64,000 nt of DNA from Lachnospiraceae bacterium (GTDB taxonomy: Bacteria > Bacillota > Clostridia > Lachnospirales > Lachnospiraceae). Each line of letters starts with the position of its first letter. Positions within the stretch are counted from its first letter, which is position 1. The notes under the pieces were generated by a model, which saw only the letters and a program-made list of their open reading frames with translations, was not told the origin of the DNA and did not search any database. This document shows positions 1-12,666 of the stretch, one piece after another. Location of the stretch: positions 1 to 64,000 of the forward strand of contig SVFH01000007.1 in the NCBI GenBank assembly GCA_015056945.1. Direction: 5' to 3'. The position numbers were made by a program, and so were the translations under genes.

Positions 1-13
1 TGGCTTTTTTGTG

Positions 14-50
14 CAAAAAAAGAGCTCCGAGGTTAAACCTCGAAGCCCTT
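14..50 (-). terminator. Rho-independent terminator of tuf
   Basis: On the minus strand, just after the tuf stop, a G+C-rich hairpin with arms CGAGGT/ACCTCG (extended by GAGCTC against GGGCTT with mismatches) is followed by a run of seven T. This ends the tuf transcript. Confidence 0.85.
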
Positions 51-73
51 GAAAAATCTAGTTAAATCAACGA

Positions 74-1261
74 TTACTCGATGATAGATGCTACTCTTCC
101 TGAACCTACTGTTCTACCACCTTCACGAATAGCGAATGTAAGACCCTGCTCCATAGCGATGGGATGGATCAATTCGATAGTCATTTCTACGTTGTCACCA
201 GGCATGCACATTTCTGTACCTGCAGGAAGGTTACAAACACCAGTAACGTCAGTTGTTCTGAAGTAGAACTGAGGTCTGTAGTTGTTGAAGAAAGGAGTAT
301 GACGTCCACCTTCATCTTTAGTTAAAACGTAAACCTGAGCTGTGAATTTTGTGTGGCACTTAACTGAGCCGGGTTTGGAAAGAACCTGTCCTCTTTCGAT
401 TTCAGTTCTCTGAACACCACGAAGAAGTGCACCAATGTTATCACCAGCCTGAGCTTCGTCAAGCATCTTACGGAACATTTCGATACCTGTACATACAGTC
501 TTCTTGTTTTCTTCTTTGATACCAACGATTTCGATTTCATCGTTAAGCTTAAGAACACCACGCTCTACTCTACCGGTAGCAACAGTACCACGACCTGTGA
601 TTGTGAATACGTCTTCTACAGGCATAAGGAAAGGCTTATCTGTATCACGCTGAGGATCAGGAATATGGCTGTCAACTGTTGCCATAAGTTCCATAATCTT
701 ATCTCCCCAAGGTCCCTGAGGATCTTCAAGAGCCTTAAGAGCAGAACCCTGAACGATAGGGCAATCTGTGAACTCATATTCTTCAAGCTGCTCTGTGATT
801 TCCATCTCTACTAATTCAAGTAATTCAGGATCTTCAACCATATCACACTTGTTCATGAATACAACGATGTAAGGTACACCTACCTGACGGGAAAGAAGGA
901 TGTGCTCTTTAGTCTGAGCCATAACACCGTCAGTAGCAGCAACTACGAGGATAGCGCCGTCCATCTGAGCAGCACCAGTGATCATGTTCTTTACGTAGTC
1001 AGCGTGGCCCGGGCAGTCAACGTGTGCGTAGTGTCTGTTTTCTGTCTGGTACTCAACGTGTGCTGTAGAGATAGTGATACCACGTTCTCTTTCTTCGGGA
1101 GCCTTATCGATATTTTCGAAGTCTACCTTCTCATTACCGGATACTCTTTCAGCCAATACTTTAGTAATAGCTGCTGTAGTAGTAGTTTTACCATGGTCTA
1201 CGTGACCAATGGTACCAATATTACAATGGGGTTTTGTTCTTTCAAATTTAGCTTTAGCCAT
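74..1261 (-). CDS. tuf: Elongation factor Tu
   Basis: The product is the GTPase that delivers aminoacyl-tRNA to the ribosomal A site. The 395-residue protein has the full EF-Tu architecture: P-loop GHVDHGKT at residues 19-26, switch II DCPGH at 82-86, NKCD at 137-140, then two beta-barrel domains ending with the conserved [10 protein letters not shown] motif. Length is normal for the family. The start is supported by an AGGAGG ribosome-binding site about 10 nt upstream (plus-strand 1271-1276). It follows fusA on the same strand but has its own strong promoter in the 112-bp gap, so it can be transcribed apart from the rpsL-rpsG-fusA operon. A terminator follows the stop directly. Confidence 0.98.
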   Translation of the reverse strand: MAKAKFERTKPHCNIGTIGHVDHGKTTTTAAITKVLAERVSGNEKVDFENIDKAPEERERGITISTAHVEYQTENRHYAHVDCPGHADYVKNMITGAAQMDGAILVVAATDGVMAQTKEHILLSRQVGVPYIVVFMNKCDMVEDPELLELVEMEITEQLEEYEFTDCPIVQGSALKALEDPQGPWGDKIMELMATVDSHIPDPQRDTDKPFLMPVEDVFTITGRGTVATGRVERGVLKLNDEIEIVGIKEENKKTVCTGIEMFRKMLDEAQAGDNIGALLRGVQRTEIERGQVLSKPGSVKCHTKFTAQVYVLTKDEGGRHTPFFNNYRPQFYFRTTDVTGVCNLPAGTEMCMPGDNVEMTIELIHPIAMEQGLTFAIREGGRTVGSGRVASIIE

Positions 1262-1325
1262 TTTTAAAATCCTCCTAAAAAATTGAAATAATATTAGTTA
1301 CAAATTTAATTCATCACTAAATCTG

Positions 1326-1354
1326 ATTATATTAAATAATCACAAGATTTTCAA
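1326..1354 (-). promoter_or_regulatory. Sigma-A promoter of tuf
   Basis: On the minus strand, TTGAAA (1349-1354) is separated by exactly 17 nt from a perfect TATAAT (1326-1331), about 65 nt upstream of the tuf start codon. It would give tuf a transcript of its own in addition to readthrough from fusA. Confidence 0.8.
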
Positions 1355-1373
1355 GTAGTATTTTCATACTATA

Positions 1374-3494
1374 TTATTTATCACCGCGTCCAGCCAAAAC
1401 TTTTTCCTGGATGCTCTTAGGTACCTGCTCATATTTCTCGAAGAACATTGAGTAGTTACCACGACCCTGTGTTTTGGAACGTAAGTCAGTTGAGTAACCG
1501 AACATTTCTGCAAGAGGAACATAACCTCTAACAATCTTACCTCCGCCAAGATCGTCCATACCTTCGATACGTCCACGTCTGGAGTTGATATCACCGATAA
1601 CGTCACCCATGTATTCTTCAGGCATTGTTACTTCAACCTTCATAACAGGCTCAAGAAGAACTGCATCACCCTTCTTCATTGCATCCTTAAATGCCATGGA
1701 ACCTGCAATGTGGAATGCCATTTCTGAAGAGTCGACTTCATGGTAAGAACCGTCATAAACGTTTGCGTGAACACCCAATACAGGGAATCCGCCAAGGATA
1801 CCGGATTTAGCAGCTTCTTCAATACCTTCGCCTACAGCAGGGATGTATTCCTTAGGAATAGCACCGCCGACTACAGTAGACTCAAACTTGAAGGTTTCTT
1901 CACCATTCGGATCCATCGGAACAAATTTAACTTTACAGTGACCATACTGACCACGACCACCGGACTGCTTAGCATACTTGCTATCAACTTCAACAGGCTT
2001 TGTGAAGGTTTCTTTGTAAGCAACCTGAGGTGCACCTACGTTAGCTTCTACCTTGAATTCACGTAACAATCTGTCAACGATGATTTCCAAGTGAAGCTCA
2101 CCCATACCGGCAATGATTGTCTGACCTGTTTCTGTATCAGTGTGAGCACGGAATGTAGGATCTTCTTCAGCAAGTTTTGCCAAAGCTTCACCCATCTTGC
2201 CCTGTCCTGCTTTGGTCTTAGGCTCGATAGCGAGCTCGATAACCGGCTCAGGGAATTCCATAGATTCAAGAATTACAGGATGCTGTTCGTCACAGATGGT
2301 ATCACCTGTGCCTGTAACCTTGAAACCAACAGCTGCAGCAATATCACCGGAGTAAACTTTATCAAGTTCTGCTCTCTTATTTGCATGCATCTGAAGGATA
2401 CGGCCAACACGTTCTTTCTTATCCTTAGTAGCATTCAGAACGTAAGAACCGGAGTTCATTGTTCCTGAATATACACGGAAGAAAGCAAGCTTTCCTACGA
2501 ACGGGTCTGTCATAATCTTGAATGCAAGCGCAGAGAACGGTTCATCATCAGATGAATGTCTCTCGATTTCATTTCCTTCCATATCAACACCCTTGATAGC
2601 AGGGATGTCAAGCGGTGAAGGCATAAATTCAATAACTGCATCCAAAAGCTTCTGAACACCTTTGTTTCTGTATGCTGTACCACAGCAAACGGGAACTGCA
2701 CGGCATTCACAGGTTGCCAATCTGAGAGCAGCCTTCATATCTTCTACAGAAGGTTCTTCACCTTCAAGATACATCATTGTAAGCTCGTCATCTAATTCGC
2801 AAACCTTTTCTACTAATTCAGAACGATATAATTCTGCTTCATCTTTCATATCATCAGGAATATCAACGATTGAAATATCATCGCCCTTATCATCGTTATA
2901 GATGTATGCTTTCATTTCAAACAAATCGATAATTCCCTTGAATTCGTCTTCTTTACCGATAGGTAACTGAAGACAAATTGCATTTTTACCTAATCTTGTA
3001 CGGATCTGATCAACAGCACCGTAGAAGTTAGCACCTAAAATGTCCATCTTATTGATGAAAGCCATTCTCGGTACATTGTATGTGTCAGCCTGACGCCATA
3101 CATTTTCAGACTGCGGTTCAACACCGCCCTTTGCACAGAATACACCAACTGCACCGTCAAGTACACGTAAGGAACGCTCTACTTCTACAGTAAAGTCAAC
3201 GTGACCCGGAGTATCGATAATGTTAATACGATGCTCTAATGCGCCTGCTTTGGGCTTGCAGTTTTCCTGCAATGTCCAGTGACAAGTAGTCGCAGCTGAA
3301 GTGATTGTGATACCTCTTTCCTGTTCCTGCTCCATCCAGTCCATGGTTGCAGTACCTTCATGAGTATCACCGATCTTATAATTTACACCAGTATAGTATA
3401 AGATACGCTCTGTTGTGGTAGTCTTACCAGCATCAATATGCGCCATAATACCAATATTTCTGGTTCTCTCTAACGGATATTCTCTTCCAGCCAA
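1374..3494 (-). CDS. fusA: Elongation factor G
   Basis: EF-G is the GTPase that drives translocation of tRNA and mRNA on the ribosome. The 706-residue protein has the P-loop AHIDAGKTT at residues 18-26, DTPGH and NKMD motifs in the G domain, and a C-terminal region ending in [20 protein letters not shown], all typical of bacterial EF-G. Length is normal. It lies 14 nt downstream of rpsG in the classical str operon order rpsL-rpsG-fusA. A GGAGG-type ribosome-binding site precedes the ATG. No tetracycline-protection features are seen, and it matches housekeeping FusA rather than TetM-like paralogues. Confidence 0.97.
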   Translation of the reverse strand: MAGREYPLERTRNIGIMAHIDAGKTTTTERILYYTGVNYKIGDTHEGTATMDWMEQEQERGITITSAATTCHWTLQENCKPKAGALEHRINIIDTPGHVDFTVEVERSLRVLDGAVGVFCAKGGVEPQSENVWRQADTYNVPRMAFINKMDILGANFYGAVDQIRTRLGKNAICLQLPIGKEDEFKGIIDLFEMKAYIYNDDKGDDISIVDIPDDMKDEAELYRSELVEKVCELDDELTMMYLEGEEPSVEDMKAALRLATCECRAVPVCCGTAYRNKGVQKLLDAVIEFMPSPLDIPAIKGVDMEGNEIERHSSDDEPFSALAFKIMTDPFVGKLAFFRVYSGTMNSGSYVLNATKDKKERVGRILQMHANKRAELDKVYSGDIAAAVGFKVTGTGDTICDEQHPVILESMEFPEPVIELAIEPKTKAGQGKMGEALAKLAEEDPTFRAHTDTETGQTIIAGMGELHLEIIVDRLLREFKVEANVGAPQVAYKETFTKPVEVDSKYAKQSGGRGQYGHCKVKFVPMDPNGEETFKFESTVVGGAIPKEYIPAVGEGIEEAAKSGILGGFPVLGVHANVYDGSYHEVDSSEMAFHIAGSMAFKDAMKKGDAVLLEPVMKVEVTMPEEYMGDVIGDINSRRGRIEGMDDLGGGKIVRGYVPLAEMFGYSTDLRSKTQGRGNYSMFFEKYEQVPKSIQEKVLAGRGDK

Positions 3495-3508
3495 GGTCGT
3501 TCCTCCTT

Positions 3509-4006
<498 letters not shown>

Positions 4007-4009
4007 TTA

Positions 4010-4044
4010 CAGAGACTATTCTCTGCAACCCGCATATTTCTATG
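4010..4044 (-). promoter_or_regulatory. Tandem hairpins in the rpsL-rpsG intercistronic region
   Basis: The roughly 200-nt spacer between rpsL and rpsG contains two adjacent perfect small hairpins, CAGAGA-loop-TCTCTG (4010-4025) and GCATA-loop-TATGC (4031-4044), shortly before the rpsG ribosome-binding site. In E. coli the S12-S7 spacer carries the S7 autoregulatory site. A similar role here is an inference from position only, because no consensus was compared. Confidence 0.4.
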
Positions 4045-4178
4045 CAAAATTAATTCACAGGTACTCACATGTGTCCTCTAATGTGTTCGTGCGGTATTTC
4101 ATTTATCCTGCACATACGGCGTGAAAAGTGAATCCCAACACTAAATTAGTTCTGTTTGTGGTACATCGACTTAAAGCA

Positions 4179-4598
4179 TTATTTACCAGCTTTAGGTCTC
4201 TTGGCGCCGTATTTAGAACGAGCCTGACGTCTGTTTGCTACGCCGGCAGTATCAAGGGTACCACGGATAATATGGTATCTTGTACCGGGTAAGTCCTTTA
4301 CTCTACCACCACGGATCAGAACAACGCTATGCTCCTGAAGGTTGTGACCTTCACCGGGAATGTAGCTTGTTACTTCGATTCCGTTAGAAAGACGTACTCT
4401 GGCAATTTTTCTAAGAGCTGAGTTCGGCTTCTTAGGAGTAGCAGTCTTTACAGCGGTACATACACCTCTCTTCTGCGGTGAAGGAGCTTCTACTGACTTC
4501 TTGTGTAAAGAGTTGTAGCTCTTCTGCAATGCAGGTGCGGTAGACTTCTTAACAGTTGTCTGTCTTCCCTTACGTACTAACTGATTAATTGTTGGCAT
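4179..4598 (-). CDS. rpsL: 30S ribosomal protein S12
   Basis: S12 sits at the decoding centre of the 30S subunit and affects translational accuracy. The 139-residue protein shows the family signatures [11 protein letters not shown] and [26 protein letters not shown]. The lysines equivalent to E. coli K42 (residue 57 here) and K87 (residue 101) are both wild type, so no streptomycin-resistance substitution is visible. It is the first gene of the str operon, with a perfect-consensus promoter about 80-110 nt upstream and an AGGAGG ribosome-binding site close to the ATG. Confidence 0.98.
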   Translation of the reverse strand: MPTINQLVRKGRQTTVKKSTAPALQKSYNSLHKKSVEAPSPQKRGVCTAVKTATPKKPNSALRKIARVRLSNGIEVTSYIPGEGHNLQEHSVVLIRGGRVKDLPGTRYHIIRGTLDTAGVANRRQARSKYGAKRPKAGK

Positions 4599-4657
4599 TC
4601 AAATTCACCTCCTATGATAATAATTAATTTGAGTCTTAAAAAAGACGCACTATAAAA

Positions 4658-4677
4658 GCATGCATTTCCATGCACGC
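4658..4677 (-). promoter_or_regulatory. 5'-terminal stem-loop of the str operon mRNA
   Basis: Minus-strand arms GCGTGCAT/ATGCATGC (8 bp with one G-T pair) close a GGAA loop. The outer base falls about 7 nt after the -10 box, where transcription should start. A stem at the extreme 5' end is a known way of stabilising mRNA; TTTTATAG follows it, so weak attenuation is an alternative. Confidence 0.45.
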
Positions 4678-4683
4678 CTTTAT

Positions 4684-4712
4684 ATTATATGTTTCTAAAA
4701 TATGATTGTCAA
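4684..4712 (-). promoter_or_regulatory. Perfect-consensus promoter of rpsL-rpsG-fusA
   Basis: On the minus strand, TTGACA (4707-4712), a 17-nt spacer and TATAAT (4684-4689) form a perfect sigma-A consensus. It lies between the rpoC terminator and rpsL, so the str operon has its own start. Confidence 0.92.
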
Positions 4713-4726
4713 TTGTTTTTTTCAAA

Positions 4727-4807
4727 AAGAAAATAAAAACAAGGGAAATCCGAACGTATTTGCTCGCTTTGGAACAAAGTATCCGCCGGTTTCCCTTATT
4801 TTTCTTT
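4727..4807 (-). terminator. Branched terminator downstream of rpoC
   Basis: Minus-strand arms AAGGGAAA (4800-4807) and TTTCCCTT (4741-4748) pair perfectly and are extended by CCG/CGG with one bulge. An inner CTTTG/CAAAG hairpin sits in the large loop, and the distal arm runs into TTGTTTTTATTTTC. It separates the rpoBC transcript from the str promoter. Confidence 0.7.
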
Positions 4808-4857
4808 TATTCTCTCTATATCGAAGAGATTTATTTACCTATATCAGGCAAGCCTTA

Positions 4858-7800
4858 TTATTCTTCCACAAGAATATCTTCCTCGAACTGCTCATCATCT
4901 TCCATTACAGCTCCTAAGATTTCATCATTTTCATCATCCATATAGAATTCATCCTGTGAGGGCTTCTGTACAGTACTTGCAATCTTAACGTCACGATAAC
5001 GTCTCATACCCGTACCTGCAGGAATCAGCTTACCAATAATAACATTTTCCTTAAGACCAATCAACGGATCGACCTTACCCTTAATTGCTGCTTCCGTAAG
5101 AACCTTGGTGGTTTCCTGGAAGGAAGCTGCTGAAAGGAAGGAATTTGTTGCAAGTGATGCCTTGGTAATACCAAGAATAATATCTTTTGCAACAGCAGGT
5201 GTGGCATCGGGATTTGCCGCAAGAAGTTCTTCGTTAATCTGTTCAAGAACAAGTCTGTCAACGAGACTTCCGGGAAGTAATTCCGTATCACCACTTTCCT
5301 CTACGCGCTGTTTCTTAAGCATCTGACGTACGATAACTTCGATATGCTTATCGCTAAGGTCTACACCCTGAAGGCTGTAAACCTTCTGAACTTCGCGAAT
5401 CATGTAATTTTCAACTGCCTCAATCTTCTTGATTTCAAGGAGATCGTGAGGATTTACACTACCTTCGGTAAGTTCATCGCCGGCTTCAATCTGCGCACCA
5501 TCAAGAACTTTGATTCTCGCGCCATAAGGAATAAGATAACTCTTTTCATTGATGCCATCAGAAATAACAATTTCACGTTTTTTCTTAGTATCATGAATCT
5601 GAACGGTACCACCGAATTCTGCAATAATTGCAAGACCCTTCGGCTTTCTTGCCTCAAACAACTCCTCAACACGGGGAAGACCCTGTGTAATATCGTTACC
5701 GGCAACACCACCCGTATGGAAAGTACGCATTGTAAGCTGTGTACCCGGTTCACCGATAGACTGTGCAGCGATAATACCAACTGCCTCACCAACCTGCACT
5801 GCTTCACCGGTTGCCATGTTAGCACCATAACATTTAGCACAGATACCGTTCTGTGACTTACATGTAAGAATGCTTCTAATCTTAACTGTTTCAATTGGAT
5901 TACCGTTCTCATCAACACCAACAGAAACAATCTTAGCTGCTCTGCTCGGTGTAATCATATGATTACTCTTAACAATTACATTTCCGTCTTTATCACAAAT
6001 CGTATTGCAGGAATATCTTCCTTTAATACGTGCTTCCAAAGATTCAATGGTTTCTTTGCCGTCTGCGAATGCAGAAACATTCATTCCGGCAATTTCTTTT
6101 CTGTCAATACAGCAGTCTGTATCACGAATAATCAATTCCTGACAAACATCAACCATACGTCTGGTCAAATATCCGGAGTCAGCTGTACGAAGCGCCGTAT
6201 CGGACAAACCTTTACGAGCACCATGCGCAGACATAAAGTATTCCAAAACATCAAGACCTTCACGGAAGTTTGACTTAATCGGCAACTCAATGGTACGACC
6301 GGTTGTATCTGCCATCAAACCACGCATACCGGCAAGCTGTTTCATCTGCTGTTCGGAACCACGCGCACCGGAATCAGCCATCATACGAATATTGTTATAA
6401 GTATCAAGACCGCTCATAAGCTCTCTTGTAAGACGAGCATCCGTTTCGTTCCATACGCGAATAACGTTTTTATAACGTTCTTCTTCTGTACACATACCAC
6501 GATTAAAGTTCTGTGTAATACGGTCAACCTGTGCCTGTGCCTCTTCCAAAAGCTGAGGTTTAATAGGCGGCACTGTCATATCGGAAATAGATACCGTCAT
6601 CGCAGCTCTGGTCGAATACTTATAACCTGTTGCTTTAACAAGGTCAAGCACTTCGGCAGTCTTCGTTGCACCATGTGTATTAATAACTTTATCAAGGATC
6701 TGTTTTAACTGTTTCTTTCCCACAAGGAAATCAATCTCAAGCTTGATTGCGTCTTCCGGCTTGGAACGGTCAACAAATTCCAAGTCCTGAGGAAGAATCT
6801 CATTAAAGAGGAAACGACCAAGTGTAGATTCAACAATACCTTTTACCTTTGTTCCGTCAGCAAGTTCCTTTTCAACGCCAACTTTAATGCGCGCATGAAG
6901 AGTAATTACTTTGTTCTCATATGCAAGAATTGCTTCATTTACATCTTTGAAGAACTTGCCTTCACCTAAAGCACCCGGTCTTTCCTGTGTCAAATAGTAG
7001 ATACCAAGAACCATATCCTGTGAAGGAACGGCTACAGGCGCACCATCTGAAGGTTTCAAAAGGTTATTCGGTGATAAAAGAAGGAAACGGCATTCAGCCT
7101 GCGCTTCCACTGAAAGGGGAAGATGCACAGCCATCTGGTCACCGTCGAAGTCAGCATTGAACGCCGTACAAACCAACGGATGAAGCTTAATTGCCTTACC
7201 TTCAACAAGAATCGGTTCAAATGCCTGGATACCAAGTCTATGAAGAGTCGGAGCACGGTTCAACATAACCGGATGCTCGCGAATTACTTCTTCCAAAACA
7301 TCCCATACGGTATCATCAAGTTTCTCAACCAGTTTCTTAGCATGTTTAATGTTCTGGCTGATTCCCTTTCCTACCAATTCTTTCATAACGAACGGTTTAA
7401 ACAACTCAATCGCCATTTCTTTCGGAAGACCGCACTGATAAATCTTAAGTTCGGGTCCTACTACGATAACGGAACGTCCTGAGTAGTCAACACGCTTACC
7501 TAAAAGGTTCTGACGGAAACGTCCCGACTTACCTTTCAACATATCGGAAAGAGACTTTAAAGCTCTGTTTCCGGGTCCTGTTACAGCACGACCGCGTCTA
7601 CCGTTATCAATCAATGCATCAACAGCTTCCTGAAGCATTCTCTTTTCATTGCGTACAATGATATCCGGTGCTCCAAGGTCAAGCAATCTGCTCAGACGAT
7701 TATTTCTGTTGATAATTCTTCTGTATAAATCATTCAGGTCAGATGTTGCGAAACGTCCACCATCCAACTGAACCATAGGTCTTAAATCAGGAGGGATTAC

Positions 7801-8523
7801 AGGGATTGCATCCATAATCATCCACTCCGGTCTGTTTCCGGACTCACGGAATGCTTCAATTACCTCAAGTCTCTTAACAATCTTAGCACGTTTCTGGCCT
7901 TTGGTATTTTCATTCTCAAGTTCTTCTTTCAGCTCAATATTCTCTTTTTCAAGATCAATTGCCATAAGAAGTTCTTTGATTGCTTCAGCACCCATTCCTA
8001 CACGGAACTCATTGCCCCATTTCTCTCTTGCATCCTGATATTCCTTCTCAGATAAAATATCTTTCATCTCAAGGTCGGTATTTCCCGGATCAAGAACAAT
8101 ATAAGAAGCAAAATATAAAACTTTCTCAAGCACACGCGGAGTCAAATCAAGGATCAGACCCATACGGCTGGGGATTCCCTTAAAGTACCAGATATGAGAT
8201 ACGGGAGCAGCGAGTTTGATATGTCCCATTCTCTCTCTACGTACGTTTGCCTTAGTAACCTCAACACCGCAACGATCACAAACAACACCTTTATATCTGA
8301 CCTTTTTGTACTTACCACAGTGGCACTCCCAGTCTTTGCTGGGTCCGAAAATCTTTTCGCAGTACAATCCTTCACGTTCAGGTTTCAAAGTTCTATAGTT
8401 GATGGTCTCGGGCTTGGTAACCTCGCCCTTAGACCATTCATAAATTTTTTCGGGTGACGCCAAACCGATTTTAATCGCGTCAAAAACAATCGGTTCGTCT
8501 ACTTCTTTTCTAATTTCAGACAT
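4858..8523 (-). CDS. rpoC: DNA-directed RNA polymerase subunit beta'
   Basis: This is the largest catalytic subunit of RNA polymerase. The 1221-residue protein has the N-terminal zinc ligands C67, C69, C82 and C85, the Mg-binding NADFDGDQM motif near residue 460, the bridge-helix/trigger-loop region, and a second cysteine cluster around [13 protein letters not shown]. The C-terminus ends in a strongly acidic tail. There are no large insertions, and length is as usual in Clostridia. It lies 32 nt downstream of rpoB and is followed by a terminator. The start is preceded by a GGAGTG ribosome-binding site. Confidence 0.98.
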   Translation of the reverse strand: MSEIRKEVDEPIVFDAIKIGLASPEKIYEWSKGEVTKPETINYRTLKPEREGLYCEKIFGPSKDWECHCGKYKKVRYKGVVCDRCGVEVTKANVRRERMGHIKLAAPVSHIWYFKGIPSRMGLILDLTPRVLEKVLYFASYIVLDPGNTDLEMKDILSEKEYQDAREKWGNEFRVGMGAEAIKELLMAIDLEKENIELKEELENENTKGQKRAKIVKRLEVIEAFRESGNRPEWMIMDAIPVIPPDLRPMVQLDGGRFATSDLNDLYRRIINRNNRLSRLLDLGAPDIIVRNEKRMLQEAVDALIDNGRRGRAVTGPGNRALKSLSDMLKGKSGRFRQNLLGKRVDYSGRSVIVVGPELKIYQCGLPKEMAIELFKPFVMKELVGKGISQNIKHAKKLVEKLDDTVWDVLEEVIREHPVMLNRAPTLHRLGIQAFEPILVEGKAIKLHPLVCTAFNADFDGDQMAVHLPLSVEAQAECRFLLLSPNNLLKPSDGAPVAVPSQDMVLGIYYLTQERPGALGEGKFFKDVNEAILAYENKVITLHARIKVGVEKELADGTKVKGIVESTLGRFLFNEILPQDLEFVDRSKPEDAIKLEIDFLVGKKQLKQILDKVINTHGATKTAEVLDLVKATGYKYSTRAAMTVSISDMTVPPIKPQLLEEAQAQVDRITQNFNRGMCTEEERYKNVIRVWNETDARLTRELMSGLDTYNNIRMMADSGARGSEQQMKQLAGMRGLMADTTGRTIELPIKSNFREGLDVLEYFMSAHGARKGLSDTALRTADSGYLTRRMVDVCQELIIRDTDCCIDRKEIAGMNVSAFADGKETIESLEARIKGRYSCNTICDKDGNVIVKSNHMITPSRAAKIVSVGVDENGNPIETVKIRSILTCKSQNGICAKCYGANMATGEAVQVGEAVGIIAAQSIGEPGTQLTMRTFHTGGVAGNDITQGLPRVEELFEARKPKGLAIIAEFGGTVQIHDTKKKREIVISDGINEKSYLIPYGARIKVLDGAQIEAGDELTEGSVNPHDLLEIKKIEAVENYMIREVQKVYSLQGVDLSDKHIEVIVRQMLKKQRVEESGDTELLPGSLVDRLVLEQINEELLAANPDATPAVAKDIILGITKASLATNSFLSAASFQETTKVLTEAAIKGKVDPLIGLKENVIIGKLIPAGTGMRRYRDVKIASTVQKPSQDEFYMDDENDEILGAVMEDDEQFEEDILVEE

Positions 8524-8555
8524 TTATTGGCACTCCTTCCAATTATAAGTTAGCC

Positions 8556-11500
8556 TTACTCGTTATCCTCATCAAAGTCATCAACGTAGCTCATGCTGTC
8601 TGCAAAGTCTCCGTCATCATATTCATCTTCGCCGTCTACTTCGTCATAAGCATCCTGTAATTCGCCATCTTCGTTGAATTCCTGTTTCTGATATCCATAG
8701 CTTGCCATATCATCACGTTCATAATCAAAGTTTCTTGTCTCGCCTTCAATTTCAAGCTTGTAATTGTTTGTAGGCGGTTCAACATTTTCTTTGATTTCAA
8801 CTTCATTACCATTCTCATCAATTACCTTAACGTCAAGGCAGAGAGACTGTAATTCTTTCAGCAATACCTTGAAGGATTCCGGAATACCCGGTGTCGGGAT
8901 ATTCTCACCCTTAATAATTGCTTCGTAAGTCTTAACACGACCGACAACATCATCGGACTTAACTGTCAGGATCTCCTGCAAGGTGTAAGATGCACCATAT
9001 GCCTCGAGAGCCCAAACTTCCATTTCACCGAAACGCTGTCCACCAAACTGTGCCTTACCACCGAGCGGCTGCTGGGTTACAAGGGAGTACGGTCCGGTTG
9101 AACGAGCATGGATCTTATCATCAACAAGGTGATGAAGTTTCAGGTAGTGCATGTGGCCGATTGTAACGGGGCTGTCGAAATAATCACCCGTTCTACCGTC
9201 ACGAAGTCTAACCTTACCATCTCTGGAAATAGGCACGCCCTTCCAAAGTTTTCTGTGTTCTCTGTTTTCATAGAGATATTCCAATACTTCAGGAAGAAGA
9301 TCGTCTTTGTACTTCGCTTCAAACTCTTCCCAAGTACCATTTACATAATCATTTGCCAAATCGAGTGTATCCATGATATCCTGCTCGTTTGCACCATCAA
9401 ATACCGGTGTAGCAATATTGAATCCCAATGCCTTTGCCGCAAGGGAAAGGTGGATTTCAAGCACCTGACCGATATTCATACGTGAAGGTACACCAAGCGG
9501 GTTCAACACGATATCCAAAGGACGACCGTTCGGTAAGTACGGCATATCCTCTACCGGTAAAACGCGGGAAACAACACCCTTGTTACCGTGACGACCAGCC
9601 ATCTTGTCACCTACGGAGATTTTTCTCTTCTGCGCAATGTAGATACGTACCTTCTGGTTTACACCCGGTGAAAGTTCAGAATCACCTGCTGCTCTTGAGA
9701 ACACCTTTGCGTCTACTACGACACCATATTCACCATGAGGCACCTTCAGGGAAGTATCTCTTACTTCACGTGCTTTCTCACCGAAAATAGCACGCAGAAG
9801 TCTTTCTTCTGCTGTCAGTTCGGTTTCACCCTTCGGGGTAACTTTACCAACAAGAATATCACCGGCACGCACTTCAGCACCGATGCGGATAATACCTCTG
9901 TCATCCAGGTCCTTCAACGCATCTTCACCAACACCCGGAACATCTCTTGTAATTTCTTCTGCTCCAAGCTTAGTATCACGTGCTTCTGTTTCATATTCTT
10001 CAATGTGAACAGATGTATAAACATCTTCACGTACAAGTCTTTCACTTAAAAGAACAGCATCCTCGTAGTTATAACCTTCCCAGGTCATAAATCCGATTAA
10101 CGGGTTCTTACCTAAACCAAGTTCACCTTCTGCAGTGGAAGGACCATCTGCAATAACCTGTCCTTCTTCTACATGGTTACCCTTGAATACAATCGGTTTC
10201 TGGTTATAGCAGTTACTCTGATTGCTTCGTACAAATTTGGAAAGAGGATATTCCATTTTTTCACCGTCATCTGCAGTGATTTTAATTAATTTGGAGGAAA
10301 CATAAGTAACAGTACCTGCCTTCTTTGCAACCACGCACACACCTGAGTCAACAGCTGCCTTAACTTCCATACCTGTTCCGATAACCGGAGCTTCAGTAAA
10401 TAAAAGAGGAACTGCCTGACGCTGCATGTTGGATCCCATGAGCGCACGGTTCGCATCGTCGTTCTCAAGGAACGGAATCAATGCAGTTGCAACAGAGAAT
10501 ACCATCTTCGGGGAAACGTCCATATAATCAAATGCTTCCTTCGGATATTCCTGTGTTTCTTCACGGAAACGACCGGAAACCATTTTCTTCACGAAGTGAC
10601 CTTCTTTATCAAGCTTCTCGTTCGCCTGCGCTACATGATAATTATCTTCTTCATCAGCCGTCATGTATACTACTTCATCTGTAACACGAGGATTCTTCTC
10701 ATCGCTCTTGTCGATCACGCGATAAGGAGCTTCTACAAAACCATACTCATTAATCTTTGCATATGATGCAAGAGAGTTAATCAGACCGATGTTCGGACCT
10801 TCAGGTGTCTCAATCGGACACATTCTTCCGTAATGTGTATAGTGAACGTCACGAACCTCAAATCCTGCACGGTCTCTTGACAAACCGCCGGGTCCCAATG
10901 CAGAAAGACGTCTCTTATGTGTCAGCTCACCCAACGGGTTATTCTGATCCATGAACTGTGAAAGCTGGGAAGAACCAAAGAATTCTTTAATCGCAGCCTG
11001 CACAGGTTTAATATTGATTAAATCCTGCGGAGTAATCTTCTCTGAATCGTGTGTAGTCATTCTTTCACGAACAACACGTTCCATTCTGGAAAGACCGATA
11101 CGATACTGATTCTGTAACAATTCACCAACCGCACGGATACGTCTGTTACCCAAATGGTCGATGTCATCATCATTTCCGATTCCGTATTCCAAGTGAATGT
11201 TATAGTTAATGGAAGCAAGCATATCCTCTTTCGTAATATGCTTCGGATTCAATTCATGTAAATTGCGAACGATTGCGTCTGCAAGTTCTTCGGGATTTTC
11301 TGCGTATTCTTCAAGAATTTTTTGAAGCACAGGGAAATAAACCAACTCGCTTACGCCAAGTTCGTCTCTATCAAGTTCTACCCATTCATCGATTTTTACC
11401 ATCATATTGGAGAGAACCTTAACATTCTTCTCCTCAGTCTGAATCATAACGGAAAGCACAGCTGCATTCTGGATTTCGTCAGCAAGCTCTGCAGTAACCT

Positions 11501-12446
11501 TATCGCCGGCTCTCGCAATAATATCTCCCGTATATGTGTTTACAACATCCTCAGCAAGAACGTGTCCGCGAATTCTGTTACGAAGCATAAGTTTCTTATT
11601 AAACTTATAACGACCAACCTTCGCGAGATCATATCTTCTGGGATCAAAAAACATAGCGCTTAAGAAGCTTTCGGCACTTTCCACACTAAACGGTTCGCCC
11701 GGATGTACCTTGGTATACAATTCCTTCAAACCATCCACATAATTTTTGGACGGATCCTTCACGAAACTCGCATGAATCTTGGGTTCATCACCAAACAATT
11801 CAAGGATTTCTTCATCCGTACCAATACCCAAAGCACGAATAAATACAGTGATGGGCACCTTTCTGGTTCTATCTACACGAACGTATGCTACGTCATTGGA
11901 GTCAGTTTCATATTCAAGCCATGCACCACGATTCGGAATAACGGTTGAAGAGAATAATCTCTTACCGATCTTATCATGACTGATTGCATAGTATATACCA
12001 GGGGAACGAACCAGCTGGCTTACGATAACACGTTCTGCACCATTGATTACGAATGTTCCTGTTTCAGTCATCAACGGGAAATTACCCATAAAAATAGAAT
12101 GTTCCTTCACGCTATCCTGTTCGTTCTTGTTAAAAAGACGTACAGTCACCTTCAAGGGTGCTTCATAAGTTAAATCGCGCTCTTTACACTCTTCAATTGT
12201 ATGCTTGATTTCGTCTTCCGCTAACTCAAAACCAACAAATTCCATGCGCAAATCGCCGCCGAAATTAGTAATAGGGGAAATATCATCAAACGCTTCTTTA
12301 AGACCTTCATTCAAGAACCACTCATAAGAGTCTTTCTGAACTTCGATCAGATTCGGCATTTCAAGTACTTCCTTCTGCCTTGAGTAACTCATACGCATAC
12401 TGTTTCCATTGACAACAGGACGTATTCTGTTCTTTTCCATTGACAT
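8556..12446 (-). CDS. rpoB: DNA-directed RNA polymerase subunit beta
   Basis: This is the second catalytic subunit of RNA polymerase and the target of rifamycins. The 1296-residue protein carries the complete rifampicin region [20 protein letters not shown] followed by [11 protein letters not shown], with the positions usually changed in resistance (the D, H and S sites) all wild type. The N-terminal and C-terminal family blocks are intact, and there is a long acidic C-terminal extension rich in Asp and Glu (about the last 60 residues), common in Firmicutes. It starts at ATGTCAATGG behind an ACGGAGTG ribosome-binding site. Its promoter lies in the upstream gap, and rpoC follows directly. Confidence 0.98.
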   Translation of the reverse strand: MSMEKNRIRPVVNGNSMRMSYSRQKEVLEMPNLIEVQKDSYEWFLNEGLKEAFDDISPITNFGGDLRMEFVGFELAEDEIKHTIEECKERDLTYEAPLKVTVRLFNKNEQDSVKEHSIFMGNFPLMTETGTFVINGAERVIVSQLVRSPGIYYAISHDKIGKRLFSSTVIPNRGAWLEYETDSNDVAYVRVDRTRKVPITVFIRALGIGTDEEILELFGDEPKIHASFVKDPSKNYVDGLKELYTKVHPGEPFSVESAESFLSAMFFDPRRYDLAKVGRYKFNKKLMLRNRIRGHVLAEDVVNTYTGDIIARAGDKVTAELADEIQNAAVLSVMIQTEEKNVKVLSNMMVKIDEWVELDRDELGVSELVYFPVLQKILEEYAENPEELADAIVRNLHELNPKHITKEDMLASINYNIHLEYGIGNDDDIDHLGNRRIRAVGELLQNQYRIGLSRMERVVRERMTTHDSEKITPQDLINIKPVQAAIKEFFGSSQLSQFMDQNNPLGELTHKRRLSALGPGGLSRDRAGFEVRDVHYTHYGRMCPIETPEGPNIGLINSLASYAKINEYGFVEAPYRVIDKSDEKNPRVTDEVVYMTADEEDNYHVAQANEKLDKEGHFVKKMVSGRFREETQEYPKEAFDYMDVSPKMVFSVATALIPFLENDDANRALMGSNMQRQAVPLLFTEAPVIGTGMEVKAAVDSGVCVVAKKAGTVTYVSSKLIKITADDGEKMEYPLSKFVRSNQSNCYNQKPIVFKGNHVEEGQVIADGPSTAEGELGLGKNPLIGFMTWEGYNYEDAVLLSERLVREDVYTSVHIEEYETEARDTKLGAEEITRDVPGVGEDALKDLDDRGIIRIGAEVRAGDILVGKVTPKGETELTAEERLLRAIFGEKAREVRDTSLKVPHGEYGVVVDAKVFSRAAGDSELSPGVNQKVRIYIAQKRKISVGDKMAGRHGNKGVVSRVLPVEDMPYLPNGRPLDIVLNPLGVPSRMNIGQVLEIHLSLAAKALGFNIATPVFDGANEQDIMDTLDLANDYVNGTWEEFEAKYKDDLLPEVLEYLYENREHRKLWKGVPISRDGKVRLRDGRTGDYFDSPVTIGHMHYLKLHHLVDDKIHARSTGPYSLVTQQPLGGKAQFGGQRFGEMEVWALEAYGASYTLQEILTVKSDDVVGRVKTYEAIIKGENIPTPGIPESFKVLLKELQSLCLDVKVIDENGNEVEIKENVEPPTNNYKLEIEGETRNFDYERDDMASYGYQKQEFNEDGELQDAYDEVDGEDEYDDGDFADSMSYVDDFDEDNE

Positions 12447-12585
12447 TCACTCCGTTCTTCAATTTATATTAAGCCGTCACACTATTAAGCCAAAATCACC
12501 AAACGAAGAATTGCTTTTTTTCCTCGTTTCTCCTTTTACCAATAAAATACAAAAGGGTATACATAACCACAATAGTGCATTATCC

Positions 12586-12614
12586 ATAATAACAGAAAAG
12601 CGAATGGAAGTCAA
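12586..12614 (-). promoter_or_regulatory. rpoBC promoter embedded in the rplL terminator
   Basis: Minus-strand TTGACT (12609-12614), a 17-nt spacer and TATTAT (12586-12591) form a good sigma-A promoter. The -35 box and spacer overlap the loop and descending arm of the hairpin that ends rplL, so terminator and promoter share bases. Confidence 0.75.
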
Positions 12615-12635
12615 ACATTTTTTTCCATTCGCTTT
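12590..12635 (-). terminator. Terminator/attenuator between rplL and rpoB
   Basis: Minus-strand arms AAAGCGAATGGAA and TTCCATTCGCTTT (13 bp, perfect) flank a short T/A-rich loop and run into CTTTTCTGTTATT. A partial terminator at this position, which lowers rpoBC expression relative to L7/L12, is well known in other bacteria. Confidence 0.8.
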
Positions 12636-12666
12636 ATTTTTATTCTGCTATTCTTTTAGGAATAAA

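Noticed and set aside
1374-3494. Ribosome-protection tetracycline-resistance protein instead of EF-G
   Set aside because: Position in the str operon and the EF-G-type domains fit housekeeping FusA.
4179-4598. Possible streptomycin-resistance allele of rpsL
   Set aside because: The lysines corresponding to E. coli K42 and K87 are unchanged.
10850-11010. Possible rifampicin-resistance changes in rpoB
   Set aside because: The rifampicin region reads as wild type at the positions usually mutated.
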